Below, piece after piece: positions 42,769 through 50,297 of a stretch of DNA of 64,000 nt. The stretch is from JBMNPT01 sp050943735 (GTDB lineage: Bacteria; Bacillota; Clostridia; Oscillospirales; RGIG577): NCBI GenBank assembly GCA_050943735.1, contig JBMNPT010000001.1, forward strand, positions 226,178 through 290,177, given 5' to 3'. Positions within the stretch are counted from its first letter, which is position 1. Every line of letters starts with the position of its first letter. The notes beneath the pieces were generated by a model. It saw nothing but the letters and a program-made list of their open reading frames with translations, had not been told where the DNA came from and did no database searches. The position numbers and the translations under genes were made by a program.

Positions 42769-43488
42769 TTATTCGGGGTCTTGGTCCTGTTCGGCAATGG
42801 TATTGGCAGCGGAAATCCAGGGGTTGTAGCTTTCAATAATGGCGTCGTGAAGTTTGGCTTCATCCCCCTCCAAAAAGGCTTGGAATACGCGCTGATGGCA
42901 GCCCAGTACCACCACAGAATCGGTTTCCACCGATTTTTTGATGGTGGCGCGGAACAGCTGAAAGATGGTTTCGCCGATTTTGATGGCATATTCATTTCGG
43001 GTGGCCTGCAGGATGGCTTGGTGGAATGCCAGGTCATCGTCCACAGTGGCACAGTTGTTTTTGGCGTGTTCTTCCAGCACATCCACTGTGTGCTTGATGG
43101 CGGCAATGTCTTCTTCGGTGGCTTTTTTCATGGCCATGATGGTCAAGGGGGGTTCCAAAGCGCATCGCAGTTCCAGTATGTAGTCAAAATTTCCGTTTTC
43201 CAATATCATTTGAAAAATCAGGGGATTGATGGCATTGGAATTGATTTTGTTTACAATCATAGTACCCATGCCCCGTTTGACTTCCACCACGCCAATGGCT
43301 TCCAGCATTTTGACAGCCTCCCGAATGGAGGATTTGCCAACGCCCAGATTTTTACTGAGTTCATTTTCAGTAGGCAGAAAATCGCCGGGTTTGAGTTCTT
43401 TGTTGATCATGGCTTCTTTAATTCTTTCCAATACCATATTGGTCAGAGATTGGGAGGGCAGGGGTTTGGAAAGAGAACCCTTTTTCAT
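42769..43488 (-). CDS. GntR/FadR-family transcriptional regulator
   Basis: A 239-residue regulator. The N-terminal winged helix (about 12-75) has LKPGDFLPTENELSKNLGVGKSSIREAVKMLEAIGVVEVKRGMGT, the GntR motif. The C-terminal FCD-type all-helical domain (about 95-230) has the metal/ligand residues Asp, His and His in LAFHQAILQAT and GCHQRVFQA. Related regulators sense small carboxylates or sugar acids. The ATG at 43488 follows TTGGAGTG; an earlier ATG at 43509 lacks a ribosome site. It is divergent from the TRAP/epimerase operon and the likely owner of the 13-base element found in all three nearby leaders. Confidence 0.92.
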   Translation of the reverse strand: MKKGSLSKPLPSQSLTNMVLERIKEAMINKELKPGDFLPTENELSKNLGVGKSSIREAVKMLEAIGVVEVKRGMGTMIVNKINSNAINPLIFQMILENGNFDYILELRCALEPPLTIMAMKKATEEDIAAIKHTVDVLEEHAKNNCATVDDDLAFHQAILQATRNEYAIKIGETIFQLFRATIKKSVETDSVVVLGCHQRVFQAFLEGDEAKLHDAIIESYNPWISAANTIAEQDQDPE

Positions 43489-43531
43489 ATTCTTCACTCC
43501 AATATTCATTTTTAGATGCTTTTTTGGGTTG

Positions 43532-43544
43532 GTCTGAAAATCAT
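43532..43544 (-). promoter_or_regulatory. Shared 13-base element, site 2 (gntR leader)
   Basis: Minus strand ATGATTTTCAGAC, identical to site 1, in the leader between the gntR promoter and its start codon. Confidence 0.5.
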
Positions 43545-43588
43545 TGGTGTATTGTAAGGCAAATGAGATCTTATATAAAATTGATTAC

Positions 43589-43597
43589 ATTATATCA
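43589..43597 (-). promoter_or_regulatory. gntR promoter (extended -10)
   Basis: Minus strand TGATATAAT; no clear -35. It leaves a leader of about 90 bases. Confidence 0.55.
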
Positions 43598-43769
43598 TAG
43601 TTGCGGCTTACATTCAATGAATTTTGCAAGGCTAAGCGGGTCGGAGGCAAGGAGGAGAGGCAAGAGAATTTGCTTTTTTTCACAGAATATAAAAAATTTT
43701 CATATCTAATTTAACCATTGTGACAAAAATGGATTAAAAATTTGAGTAATATTGGAGAATAGAGTGGCC

Positions 43770-43798
43770 TTGACAGCGAAAAACAATGATAGGATAAT
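43770..43798 (+). promoter_or_regulatory. Promoter of the epimerase-TRAP operon
   Basis: TTGACA (43770-43775) and GATAAT (43793-43798), 17-base spacer. Confidence 0.85.
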
Positions 43799-43804
43799 AA
43801 AAGC

Positions 43805-43834
43805 ATGAAAATCAGACATCTGATAAGCAGATGT
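43805..43834 (+). promoter_or_regulatory. Operator candidate at the TRAP operon start (shared element, site 3)
   Basis: ATGAAAATCAGAC (43805-43817) resembles sites 1 and 2. Overlapping it are the inverted repeats ATCAGA-CA-TCTGAT (43811-43824) and ACATCTG-N5-CAGATGT (43816-43834). The position, at and just after the expected transcription start, suits a repressor. Confidence 0.65.
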
Positions 43835-43885
43835 ATTTGGGGCGGTATGGCAAACGGGTCTTGTATGAAATGAGGATACATCAAT

Positions 43886-44752
43886 ATGCAGGGAAAAGGA
43901 ATCAAAATAGCATTGGCCACCCAAACACCGGAAGTCACAAAGAATGTACCGGTGTCCCTGTTGTTGGGAGAGTGGCAGGAAAAACTGGAAAAAGCACGAA
44001 AGCTACCCATTGATGGTCTGGAATTGATGCCCGCCATGCCGGAAGAGCTGGATGCGGGAGCAATCAGACGGCAGCTGCAGGAGAGGAATCTTTCCATTGC
44101 GGCGGTGGGAACTGGAGCAGTGGTACTCAATACGGGACTTACACTGCTATCGCAGGATGCCCAGATCGCCGCAAAAGCCCGGGAAAAGTTACATCGTATC
44201 ATCGCCTTTGCCGGTGAGGTGGAAGCACCTCTGGTGACCATCGGAGGATTTCGGGGCAGAGGAGAAAAAGGCCAGTACGATGCATATGAAAAGCTGGCTG
44301 AAATTCTATGCCAGGCAGATGAGTGGGCTAAGGAATGGAACATACGGATTGTGCTGGAGCCACTTAACCGGTATGAAAGCAATATCATACAAAATGCCCA
44401 GCAGGGAATTGCCTTCGTTCGCGGGCTGTCGTGTCAGCGTGTGGGATTGCTGCTGGATACCTTCCACATGAACCTGGAGGAACGGTCTATGACCGAGCCT
44501 TTCAGACAGGTGATGGAAGCGGGGTTGTTGTGGCATGTCCATGTGGGCGACAACAATCGCTTGCCAGTGGGAGGCGGTGCCATCAACTTTAAGGCCATTG
44601 TACAGACCCTGCGGGAGATTGGATATGAGGGATATCTCTCGGCGGAGCTGCTGACCCATCCCGACGGAGATATTGCCGCGGGGTACACAGCCCGAAGTCT
44701 CCACGCACTTTTGGAAACAGACAGTACAAACAAGGAAGGAAGTCCTATATGA
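43886..44752 (+). CDS. TIM-barrel sugar (phosphate) isomerase/epimerase
   Basis: A 288-residue protein of the xylose-isomerase-like TIM-barrel superfamily (AP endonuclease 2 fold). The four metal ligands of the tagatose 3-epimerase/hydroxypyruvate isomerase group are visible in order: Glu in IVLEPLNRYES, Asp in LLLDTFHMN, His in WHVHVGDNNRLPVG and Glu in LSAELL. This points to a ketose 3-epimerase or hydroxypyruvate isomerase-like reaction on an unphosphorylated or phosphorylated sugar; the substrate is unknown. GAGG upstream of the ATG is the ribosome site. It is the first gene of a six-gene operon ending with a TRAP transporter, and its stop overlaps the next start. Confidence 0.88.
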   Translation: MQGKGIKIALATQTPEVTKNVPVSLLLGEWQEKLEKARKLPIDGLELMPAMPEELDAGAIRRQLQERNLSIAAVGTGAVVLNTGLTLLSQDAQIAAKAREKLHRIIAFAGEVEAPLVTIGGFRGRGEKGQYDAYEKLAEILCQADEWAKEWNIRIVLEPLNRYESNIIQNAQQGIAFVRGLSCQRVGLLLDTFHMNLEERSMTEPFRQVMEAGLLWHVHVGDNNRLPVGGGAINFKAIVQTLREIGYEGYLSAELLTHPDGDIAAGYTARSLHALLETDSTNKEGSPI

Positions 44753-45432
44753 AACGAGTGGTTTTTCTCAGTACCATTCCATCGCTCACTCCACTGTTTA
44801 CCAACATTGCCAAAGAGACACTTCCTGATGTGGAAGTATTTCACCTGGTGGATGAGCTGATTCGAAACGAAGTGGTGACCCAAAACAGGATTCCCGCGGC
44901 GGTATACCAGCGGATGGGAGAGCATCTGGTGGCCTGTGAAAATACCGGCGCGGACGCGGTGGTAGTCACCTGTTCTTCCATAGCACCCTGCATCGGGGTG
45001 GCACCCTGGCTGGTGGACATTCCCGTAATGCGGGTGGACGAGGCCATGGCGGAAGAGGCAGTGGAGATGGGGCATCGCATAGGAATCATTGCGACAGTGG
45101 AGAGCGCGGTGCAGCCCACTCGGGAATTGCTGGAGGCGGTGGCAGGGAAGATGGGCAAGCAGCCGGTGATTGACAGTCGGGTGTGCGATCCGGGGGCCTA
45201 CCAGGCAATGTTGGATGGACAGGCCGGCTTGCATGATGAAATTGTGGCAAGGGAAATTGTAAATTGCATGGAAGACCATGATGTATTGGTATTGGCACAG
45301 GTATCTATGATGACGGCACTGGAAAAGTTGCCGCCGGAAAGCCGAAAGATTCCAGTGCTGTCCAGTCCTGGTCCGGCCATGCGCAAACTCAAAGAGGTAC
45401 TCTGGAAAGGAGAAGAAAAGGATGAATTGTGA
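44749..45432 (+). CDS. Asp/Glu racemase-family protein lacking the second Cys
   Basis: A 227-residue protein of the Asp/Glu/hydantoin racemase superfamily. The first catalytic Cys is in VVVTCSSIAPCIGVAP near residue 74. At the position of the second Cys the sequence is LVLAQVSMMTAL (near residue 183), with no Cys. Proteins with LAQxSM at this site are common among uncharacterised members and probably do not catalyse two-base racemisation; a lyase, isomerase or binding role is possible. It overlaps the epimerase stop by four bases and its own end overlaps the propeller gene by 11 bases, so expression is tightly coupled. Confidence 0.8.
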   Translation: MKRVVFLSTIPSLTPLFTNIAKETLPDVEVFHLVDELIRNEVVTQNRIPAAVYQRMGEHLVACENTGADAVVVTCSSIAPCIGVAPWLVDIPVMRVDEAMAEEAVEMGHRIGIIATVESAVQPTRELLEAVAGKMGKQPVIDSRVCDPGAYQAMLDGQAGLHDEIVAREIVNCMEDHDVLVLAQVSMMTALEKLPPESRKIPVLSSPGPAMRKLKEVLWKGEEKDEL

Positions 45433-46357
45433 TTGGGGGAGCACCATTGTGGTGGTGCACAAAGGCAGCAGTGAAATTGGATTTTACAATGGCGACGGCA
45501 CTTTTTCCCATGCAGTGAAAGTGGGACGGCATCCTCATGAGCTCACTTGCACCGCAGACAGAAAAACCGCGTATGTGACCAATTTCGGCCAGATGTTGCT
45601 GATCCATCCTGGAGAGGGGGACAATTCCGTAGCGGTGATCGATGTGGAAAACAGAAAGCTGGCGGACACCATTAGCCTGGGCAATTTCCGCAGACCCCAT
45701 GGAATTTTTCTGGATGAGGAAACTGGACTGCTGGCGGTGAGCACCGCTAATCCAGACGCTCTGGTGATGGTGGACACTGTAAAAGGCTGTGTGGCCAAGA
45801 CCTACCAGGTGAGCGGCAATACGGCACATTGTGTCACTCTGAACAAGGGTGCCACCTGGGCGTACATCAGCATGGCCCGTTCCGATAGCTTGTGTGTGGT
45901 ACGGCTGGAAGACGGCTGGATGAAGGAGATCCCGGTGGGGCCCAATCCCCAGCAGAGTGTGCTTTCGCTGGACGAAAAGGAGCTGTTTGTCACCTGTGGA
46001 GAATACATCTCTGTGATCGACACCGAAAAACTGGAAGAGGTGGATCGCATTCAGGACAGCGCCATCCGCATTGTGATGTTGCCAAAGGACAATCTGGTGG
46101 CTTACGCTGTTGCCGCGGAAGGCGAGAGAAGAGGCATTGGATTTGCCAATCCCACCACGCGTGAAATCGTGGGACATGTGCCCATGGAATATCAGCCCTG
46201 GTCCATCTCGGTTTCCTACAACGGTAAATACGTATTTGCTTCCGCAGAGGAGCAGGATTTGGTGTATGTCATTTCTGTGGCGGAAAAGAAGATTGTGGGC
46301 AGCATGAAAACTCCCACTGGTGCCGCGCCCGATCCGGTAATGGACGCTCCCTATTAA
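45422..46357 (+). CDS. YVTN-type beta-propeller protein without signal peptide
   Basis: A 311-residue beta-propeller. Repeated blades carry the YVTN pattern: AYVTNFGQ, GLLAVSTANPDALVMVDT, AYISMARSDSLCVV, LFVTCGEYISVIDT and YVFASAEEQDLVYVISV, about 45 residues apart. There is no signal peptide or membrane segment, so it is probably cytoplasmic. This is unusual, since many YVTN proteins are surface or periplasmic. Related cytoplasmic propellers include lactonases such as 6-phosphogluconolactonase, so a lactone-hydrolysing step in the same pathway is an attractive guess. It overlaps the racemase-like gene and precedes dctP by 43 bases. Confidence 0.82.
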   Translation: MNCDWGSTIVVVHKGSSEIGFYNGDGTFSHAVKVGRHPHELTCTADRKTAYVTNFGQMLLIHPGEGDNSVAVIDVENRKLADTISLGNFRRPHGIFLDEETGLLAVSTANPDALVMVDTVKGCVAKTYQVSGNTAHCVTLNKGATWAYISMARSDSLCVVRLEDGWMKEIPVGPNPQQSVLSLDEKELFVTCGEYISVIDTEKLEEVDRIQDSAIRIVMLPKDNLVAYAVAAEGERRGIGFANPTTREIVGHVPMEYQPWSISVSYNGKYVFASAEEQDLVYVISVAEKKIVGSMKTPTGAAPDPVMDAPY

Positions 46358-46400
46358 GAAATCCATAAGAAACACATATAAAAGTTAAGGAGGATTTGTA

Positions 46401-47459
46401 ATGAAAAAGTTTGTATGCGCATTGATGGCTCTGATGGTGGCAGCATCTCTGGCTGGCTGCGGCGGCGATACCAATACTTCTACCAGCACTTCGACCGATA
46501 CGTCCACCAGCACGTCCACCAGCACTGAGCAGGCGGATCCCCTCACCTTCCGGTTTGCGCACATTGGTATTCCGGGAGAAATCCTGACCCAGTATGCTGA
46601 CGAGTACGCTGTTCGGATCAATGAAGCCACTGGTGGTGCGGTTTCCTTTGATATTTACGGCAACTCCGCCCTGGGCAATGTGGAAGAAATGATCAACGGC
46701 GTTAAGAACGGCACCATTGATATCGGTATGCATGACTTTGCCTCTCTGGAGAAGTTTGTTCCCGATATGGCTGCCTTCAACTGCCCCTTTGTATTTGATG
46801 ACGCCGCTCATTCCATGAGAGTGACCGATCCCTATTCCTCTGAAATCATGATGAACCTCAACGAGGAACTGGTGCAGGCTGCCAATATGAGAATCATCGC
46901 CAACTGCTACAGAGGAGCCAGAGAGCTGACCTGTACTTTCCCTGTGTATTCTCCTGCCGACCTGGCTGGCAAGAAGATCAGAGGCGTATCCAACCCCGTA
47001 TGGATGACCATGATTGAAGGTATGGGCGCTACTCCCACTCCTGTGGAATACTCTGAGCTGGCTACCGCTCTGGCCACCGGTGTGGTAGATGGTCAGGAAA
47101 ATCCCCTGAACAACATCTACAGTTCCAAGATGTATGAAGTGCAGCCCTACATCATGATGACCAACCACATGCAGGCCATCCAGACCATCTTCATGAATGA
47201 AAACAGTTGGCAGAGCATTTCTGAAGACAATCAGAAGATCATGGAAGATGTAGCTGTGGAAATGGGCGACCTGTCCATTCAGTGGACCGAAGACGGTGAC
47301 AAGCAGATCATTGAAGAACTCACTGCCGCTGGTATCACCTTCATTGATGAGAGCAACGGTCTGAAGCTGGATGAGTTTAAGGAAGCTGTATTGGCCAAGG
47401 TAAACGAAGATTACCCCGAATGGGCTGAAATGATCGAACAGATGCAGGCAATGAAGTGA
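46401..47459 (+). CDS. dctP: TRAP transporter solute-binding lipoprotein (DctP)
   Basis: A 352-residue DctP-type substrate-binding protein. It begins with a lipoprotein signal ending LAGCGG (lipid-bearing Cys near residue 20), then a Thr/Ser-rich linker and the mature domain. The YSPADLAGKKIRGVSNPVW motif near residue 190 includes the Arg that in DctP proteins clamps the substrate carboxylate; VDGQENPLNNIYSSKMYEVQPYI follows. Ligands of this class are carboxylic acids such as sugar acids. AAGGAGG precedes the ATG. Next comes an intercistronic hairpin (47481-47506), which probably stabilises its mRNA for high expression, and then dctQ and dctM. Confidence 0.94.
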   Translation: MKKFVCALMALMVAASLAGCGGDTNTSTSTSTDTSTSTSTSTEQADPLTFRFAHIGIPGEILTQYADEYAVRINEATGGAVSFDIYGNSALGNVEEMINGVKNGTIDIGMHDFASLEKFVPDMAAFNCPFVFDDAAHSMRVTDPYSSEIMMNLNEELVQAANMRIIANCYRGARELTCTFPVYSPADLAGKKIRGVSNPVWMTMIEGMGATPTPVEYSELATALATGVVDGQENPLNNIYSSKMYEVQPYIMMTNHMQAIQTIFMNENSWQSISEDNQKIMEDVAVEMGDLSIQWTEDGDKQIIEELTAAGITFIDESNGLKLDEFKEAVLAKVNEDYPEWAEMIEQMQAMK

Positions 47460-47480
47460 GAGCATAGTTAAAAGGGGAGA

Positions 47481-47506
47481 GCATGTATACCCGCGTGTAT
47501 ACATGC
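47481..47506 (+). promoter_or_regulatory. Intercistronic hairpin between dctP and dctQ
   Basis: GCATGTATAC (47481-47490) pairs with GTATACATGC (47497-47506), 10 bp perfect stem with a 6-base loop and no T run. It is more likely an mRNA-stabilising or processing structure than a terminator. Confidence 0.65.
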
Positions 47507-47576
47507 CCTTCCATTATGCGCTGTATGCGACCACAGGTCATGAAAATAGCGACGGGTAAGAAAGGACCGATCACAT

Positions 47577-48053
47577 ATGAAAGCGTTGAGAAAGATCATG
47601 AGTATCGATAAATACTTGGGGGTACTGGCGCTCTTTGTCATGGTGACACTGGTACTCATTCACGTATTTTGTCGGTTGATAGGAAGTCCGCTGGTATGGG
47701 CGGAAGAAGTGGAAAGATATCTGTTGATTTGTATGGTATATCTCTCCATTGGGTTTACAGCCAGACATGGAGGACATATCAGTTTTGACTCTGTGCTCAA
47801 TAACATGCCTCCCAAACTGAACAAAGTAGTCAATATCATCATCAACTTGCTGTGTATAGCGGTGTTTGCCATCATCACTTATTCTTCTGTCATCACCATG
47901 ATGAACAATCTGAACAACAAGACTCCCGTGGTAGGGATTCCTTTTGTGGTTTTCATGATGCCGCTGACCATTGGATTTGCTCTGTCTTGCATCGAAGCGG
48001 TTTTGAAACTGTTGAACGTGCCGGTGCTGGAAGAAGAGAAGAAGATTTTTTGA
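47577..48053 (+). CDS. dctQ: TRAP transporter small membrane subunit (DctQ)
   Basis: A 158-residue four-helix membrane protein. RLIGSPLVWAEEVERYLLICMVYLSIGFTARHGGHISFD (about 34-72) is the DctQ signature, including the WAEE motif and the basic residues after helix 2. DctQ forms the membrane complex with DctM and accepts substrate from DctP. The ATG follows AAAGGA. The gap to dctM is 18 bases. Confidence 0.93.
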   Translation: MKALRKIMSIDKYLGVLALFVMVTLVLIHVFCRLIGSPLVWAEEVERYLLICMVYLSIGFTARHGGHISFDSVLNNMPPKLNKVVNIIINLLCIAVFAIITYSSVITMMNNLNNKTPVVGIPFVVFMMPLTIGFALSCIEAVLKLLNVPVLEEEKKIF

Positions 48054-48071
48054 CAAAAGGAGAACAGGCGT

Positions 48072-49346
48072 ATGAGTGCAATATTAGTTATAACGGCCTT
48101 TCTGGTCCTCTTTGTAATTGGATGTCCCATGGTACTGGCGGTTTCGTTGCCCAGCATTGTGTATGTGCTGATGAACAATAACCCGATTGATGTCATTTCC
48201 AACCGGTATCTATATGCGTTGGATTCCTTTACCTTTATGGCCATTCCCATTTTTATTTTTGCGGGCAACCTGATGAATACCGCAGGCATCACCGAACGGC
48301 TTTTCAGCTTTGCCGACACCCTGGTGGGGCGGATTCCCGGTGGTCTGGCACAGGTGAATATCATCGCCAGCCTGATTTTCTCGGGTATGTCCGGCGCGGC
48401 TTTGGCAGATGTGGGCGGTCTGGGTCAGATTGAAATCAAGGCCATGACAGAAAAAGGCTTTCCCAAACCCTATTCAGCGGCGGTGACCATTGCGACCTCT
48501 ACGGTAGGCCCCATTTTCCCACCCAGTATTCCACTGGTGCTGTTTGGCGCGGTGACGGGCACTTCCATCATCAAGCTGCTGATGGCGGGCGTGATTCCTG
48601 CGTTCATCGCGGTCATTGCCATGATGGTTTTGACCTATTATCTGGCCATTAAAAGAGGGTTCCCACGCAAGGACAGATTCCCCACCGGCGGCGAGCTGTG
48701 GCATGATTTTGTACCGGCATTTCCGGCTCTGATGGCTCCGGTCCTGCTGATTCTGGGCATGCTGTCCGGATTCTTCACCCCCACCGAGGCGGCTGCCATG
48801 GTGGTGCTGTACATGCTGATCGTGGGCATTTTTGTGTACCACGAATTGACCTTTAAATTTATCCTGCAGGCGGCACTGGTAACTTTGCAGCAGACTGCGT
48901 CCATCTGTCTGGTGGTGGCAGTGGCTTCGCTGTTTGGTTGGATTATGACCATTGAGAAAGTTCCCACTCTGTTTGAGACCGCCATGGGGCCCTTCATCGA
49001 AAACAAGGTGGCTCTGCTCATCATCATCAACCTGCTGATGTTCATTGTGGGCATGTTTTTTGACAGCAACACTGCTACTTTGATTATTGTGCCCATCATC
49101 ATGCCTACGCTGACTGCAGCCGGAATTGATCCGGTTCACGTGGGTATCATCATCATCTTCAACCTGATGATTGGCTTGCTTACACCTCCCATGGGTTTGT
49201 CGCTGCTAATGGTGAGCAACATCACCCAGGTGCCGGTAGGAAGCGTGTTCAAAGAAACTTTGTGGTATCTCATTCCGTTGGTAGGGACACTGGCGATTAT
49301 CACCTTTATTCCTCAGGTGTCTCTCCTCATTCCCAATATGATTTAA
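48072..49346 (+). CDS. dctM: TRAP transporter large permease subunit (DctM)
   Basis: A 424-residue permease with about twelve helices that carries the sodium-coupled transport path. It has the family start FLVLFVIGCPMVLAVSLPSIVY, the PIFIFAGNLMNTAGITERLF motif near residue 57, GGLAQVNIIASLIFSGMSGAALADVGGLG near 93 and ATSTVGPIFPPSIPLVLFGAVTGTS near 142. The C-terminal half repeats this fold, with GMFFDSNTATLIIVPI near 345. It completes the DctPQM set and ends the six-gene operon at a strong terminator. Confidence 0.96.
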   Translation: MSAILVITAFLVLFVIGCPMVLAVSLPSIVYVLMNNNPIDVISNRYLYALDSFTFMAIPIFIFAGNLMNTAGITERLFSFADTLVGRIPGGLAQVNIIASLIFSGMSGAALADVGGLGQIEIKAMTEKGFPKPYSAAVTIATSTVGPIFPPSIPLVLFGAVTGTSIIKLLMAGVIPAFIAVIAMMVLTYYLAIKRGFPRKDRFPTGGELWHDFVPAFPALMAPVLLILGMLSGFFTPTEAAAMVVLYMLIVGIFVYHELTFKFILQAALVTLQQTASICLVVAVASLFGWIMTIEKVPTLFETAMGPFIENKVALLIIINLLMFIVGMFFDSNTATLIIVPIIMPTLTAAGIDPVHVGIIIIFNLMIGLLTPPMGLSLLMVSNITQVPVGSVFKETLWYLIPLVGTLAIITFIPQVSLLIPNMI

Positions 49347-49373
49347 CATAATCTTCTTAACCTCCTATAAATA

Positions 49374-49419
49374 ACACACAGGCCCCGGCGACCATGGTCA
49401 CCGGGGCCTGTGTGTTTTG
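49374..49419. terminator. Terminator between dctM and the flavoprotein gene
   Basis: ACACACAGGCCCCGG (49374-49388) pairs with CCGGGGCCTGTGTGT (49401-49415); a short T run follows on the plus strand. It serves the convergent transcripts. Confidence 0.85.
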
Positions 49420-49424
49420 TGCAG

Positions 49425-50276
49425 TTATTTGTCCAGATATTGAGCGGCTCTTTGGGCGGCGATGAGACCTTCCCCCACCGCTTTGGAAACCTGCAGTGGT
49501 TCGCCGGTACAGTCGCCGCAGGCAAACAGTCCGGGCAGATTGGTTTCCATCCAGCGGTTGACCTGGATGGAACCTTCCTCCATGGCCAATCCCGGGACCA
49601 GTGTGGCGGGTGAGATGGCGTCCCGCAGCAGAAAAACCACATCCGCCGGCAGTTGTTCCTGCAGCACCTGAACACCGGTCAGCCGGCCGTCCTGCTGGGT
49701 GAGGGCGGTCACCACACCCTTGTGGTATTGGGCGTCCGCATGCAGCGCCTCCGGACGGGGCTTGGGGGTGACCAATGTCACCTGTACGCCGATGCCCTGC
49801 AGAAAGTTTGCCTCTTCCACCAGATTTTGCGAGCTGCCGGTGACAATGGCCCGGCGGCCCCGATAGAGCATACCGTCGCAGGTGGCGCAATAGCTCACGC
49901 CTCCTCCCAACAATTCCAATTCTCCCGGCAGGGGCTTGCTGCGGGCGGCGCCAATGGCCAGGATCAGAGCTTTGCTCTCCAAAATATCCCCGTCGCAATT
50001 GACCATGAAGCGGCCGTCAAAGGGCATCACATTGCCCACTTTTCCCTTGCGGATTTCCACACCCGCCTGCAGGGCCTGCTCGGTAAAGTCCTTCATCATT
50101 TCCTTTCCGGTGACACTGTGCAGGCCCAGGTGGTTGTTGACCTGTTCCGCTTTGGCAAGGTAGCTTTCGCCTGCGGTGAGAATCAGTGCCCGCTTGCCCC
50201 GGGCGGCGGCGTTGATGCCTGCTGACAGACCGGCGGGACCTCCGCCGATGATGAGAATATCCCAGATTTGTTCCAT
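49425..50276 (-). CDS. Thioredoxin-reductase-like flavoprotein without a normal NADPH site
   Basis: A 283-residue FAD enzyme of the thioredoxin reductase fold. The FAD motif GGGPAGLSAGINAA is near residue 12, the redox pair CATC near residue 130 and the C-terminal FACGDCTGEPLQ. In NADPH-dependent enzymes a GGGxSA motif and HRRxxxR follow CATC; here the equivalents are VTGSSQNLVEEANFL and TPKPRPEAL, so both pyridine-nucleotide motifs are lost. That is the pattern reported for ferredoxin-dependent flavin thioredoxin reductases of clostridia. It is the last gene after the GT2 and YgiQ genes (20-base gap). Its partner may be the thioredoxin at 8670. Confidence 0.85.
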   Translation of the reverse strand: MEQIWDILIIGGGPAGLSAGINAAARGKRALILTAGESYLAKAEQVNNHLGLHSVTGKEMMKDFTEQALQAGVEIRKGKVGNVMPFDGRFMVNCDGDILESKALILAIGAARSKPLPGELELLGGGVSYCATCDGMLYRGRRAIVTGSSQNLVEEANFLQGIGVQVTLVTPKPRPEALHADAQYHKGVVTALTQQDGRLTGVQVLQEQLPADVVFLLRDAISPATLVPGLAMEEGSIQVNRWMETNLPGLFACGDCTGEPLQVSKAVGEGLIAAQRAAQYLDK

Positions 50277-50297
50277 AGGTGGACTCCTTTCTTTGGG

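Larger units (their letters stand above)
43510..43885. other. Divergent control region between gntR and the TRAP operon
   Basis: This non-coding stretch is markedly AT rich. It contains the gntR promoter (TATAAT on the minus strand at 43594-43589 with a TG extension), the TRAP operon promoter (43770-43798), two copies of the shared 13-base element (43532-43544 minus and 43805-43817 plus) and overlapping inverted repeats at 43811-43834. No coding sequence was found. Confidence 0.8.

Noticed and set aside
46460..46530. Thr/Ser-rich repeat coding region considered as a DNA tandem repeat element
   Set aside because: It is the low-complexity linker of a lipoprotein after the lipobox, a normal feature of binding proteins.
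49374..49415. Long inverted repeat considered as a transposon end
   Set aside because: It is a single stem-loop between two convergent genes with a T run and is best explained as a terminator.
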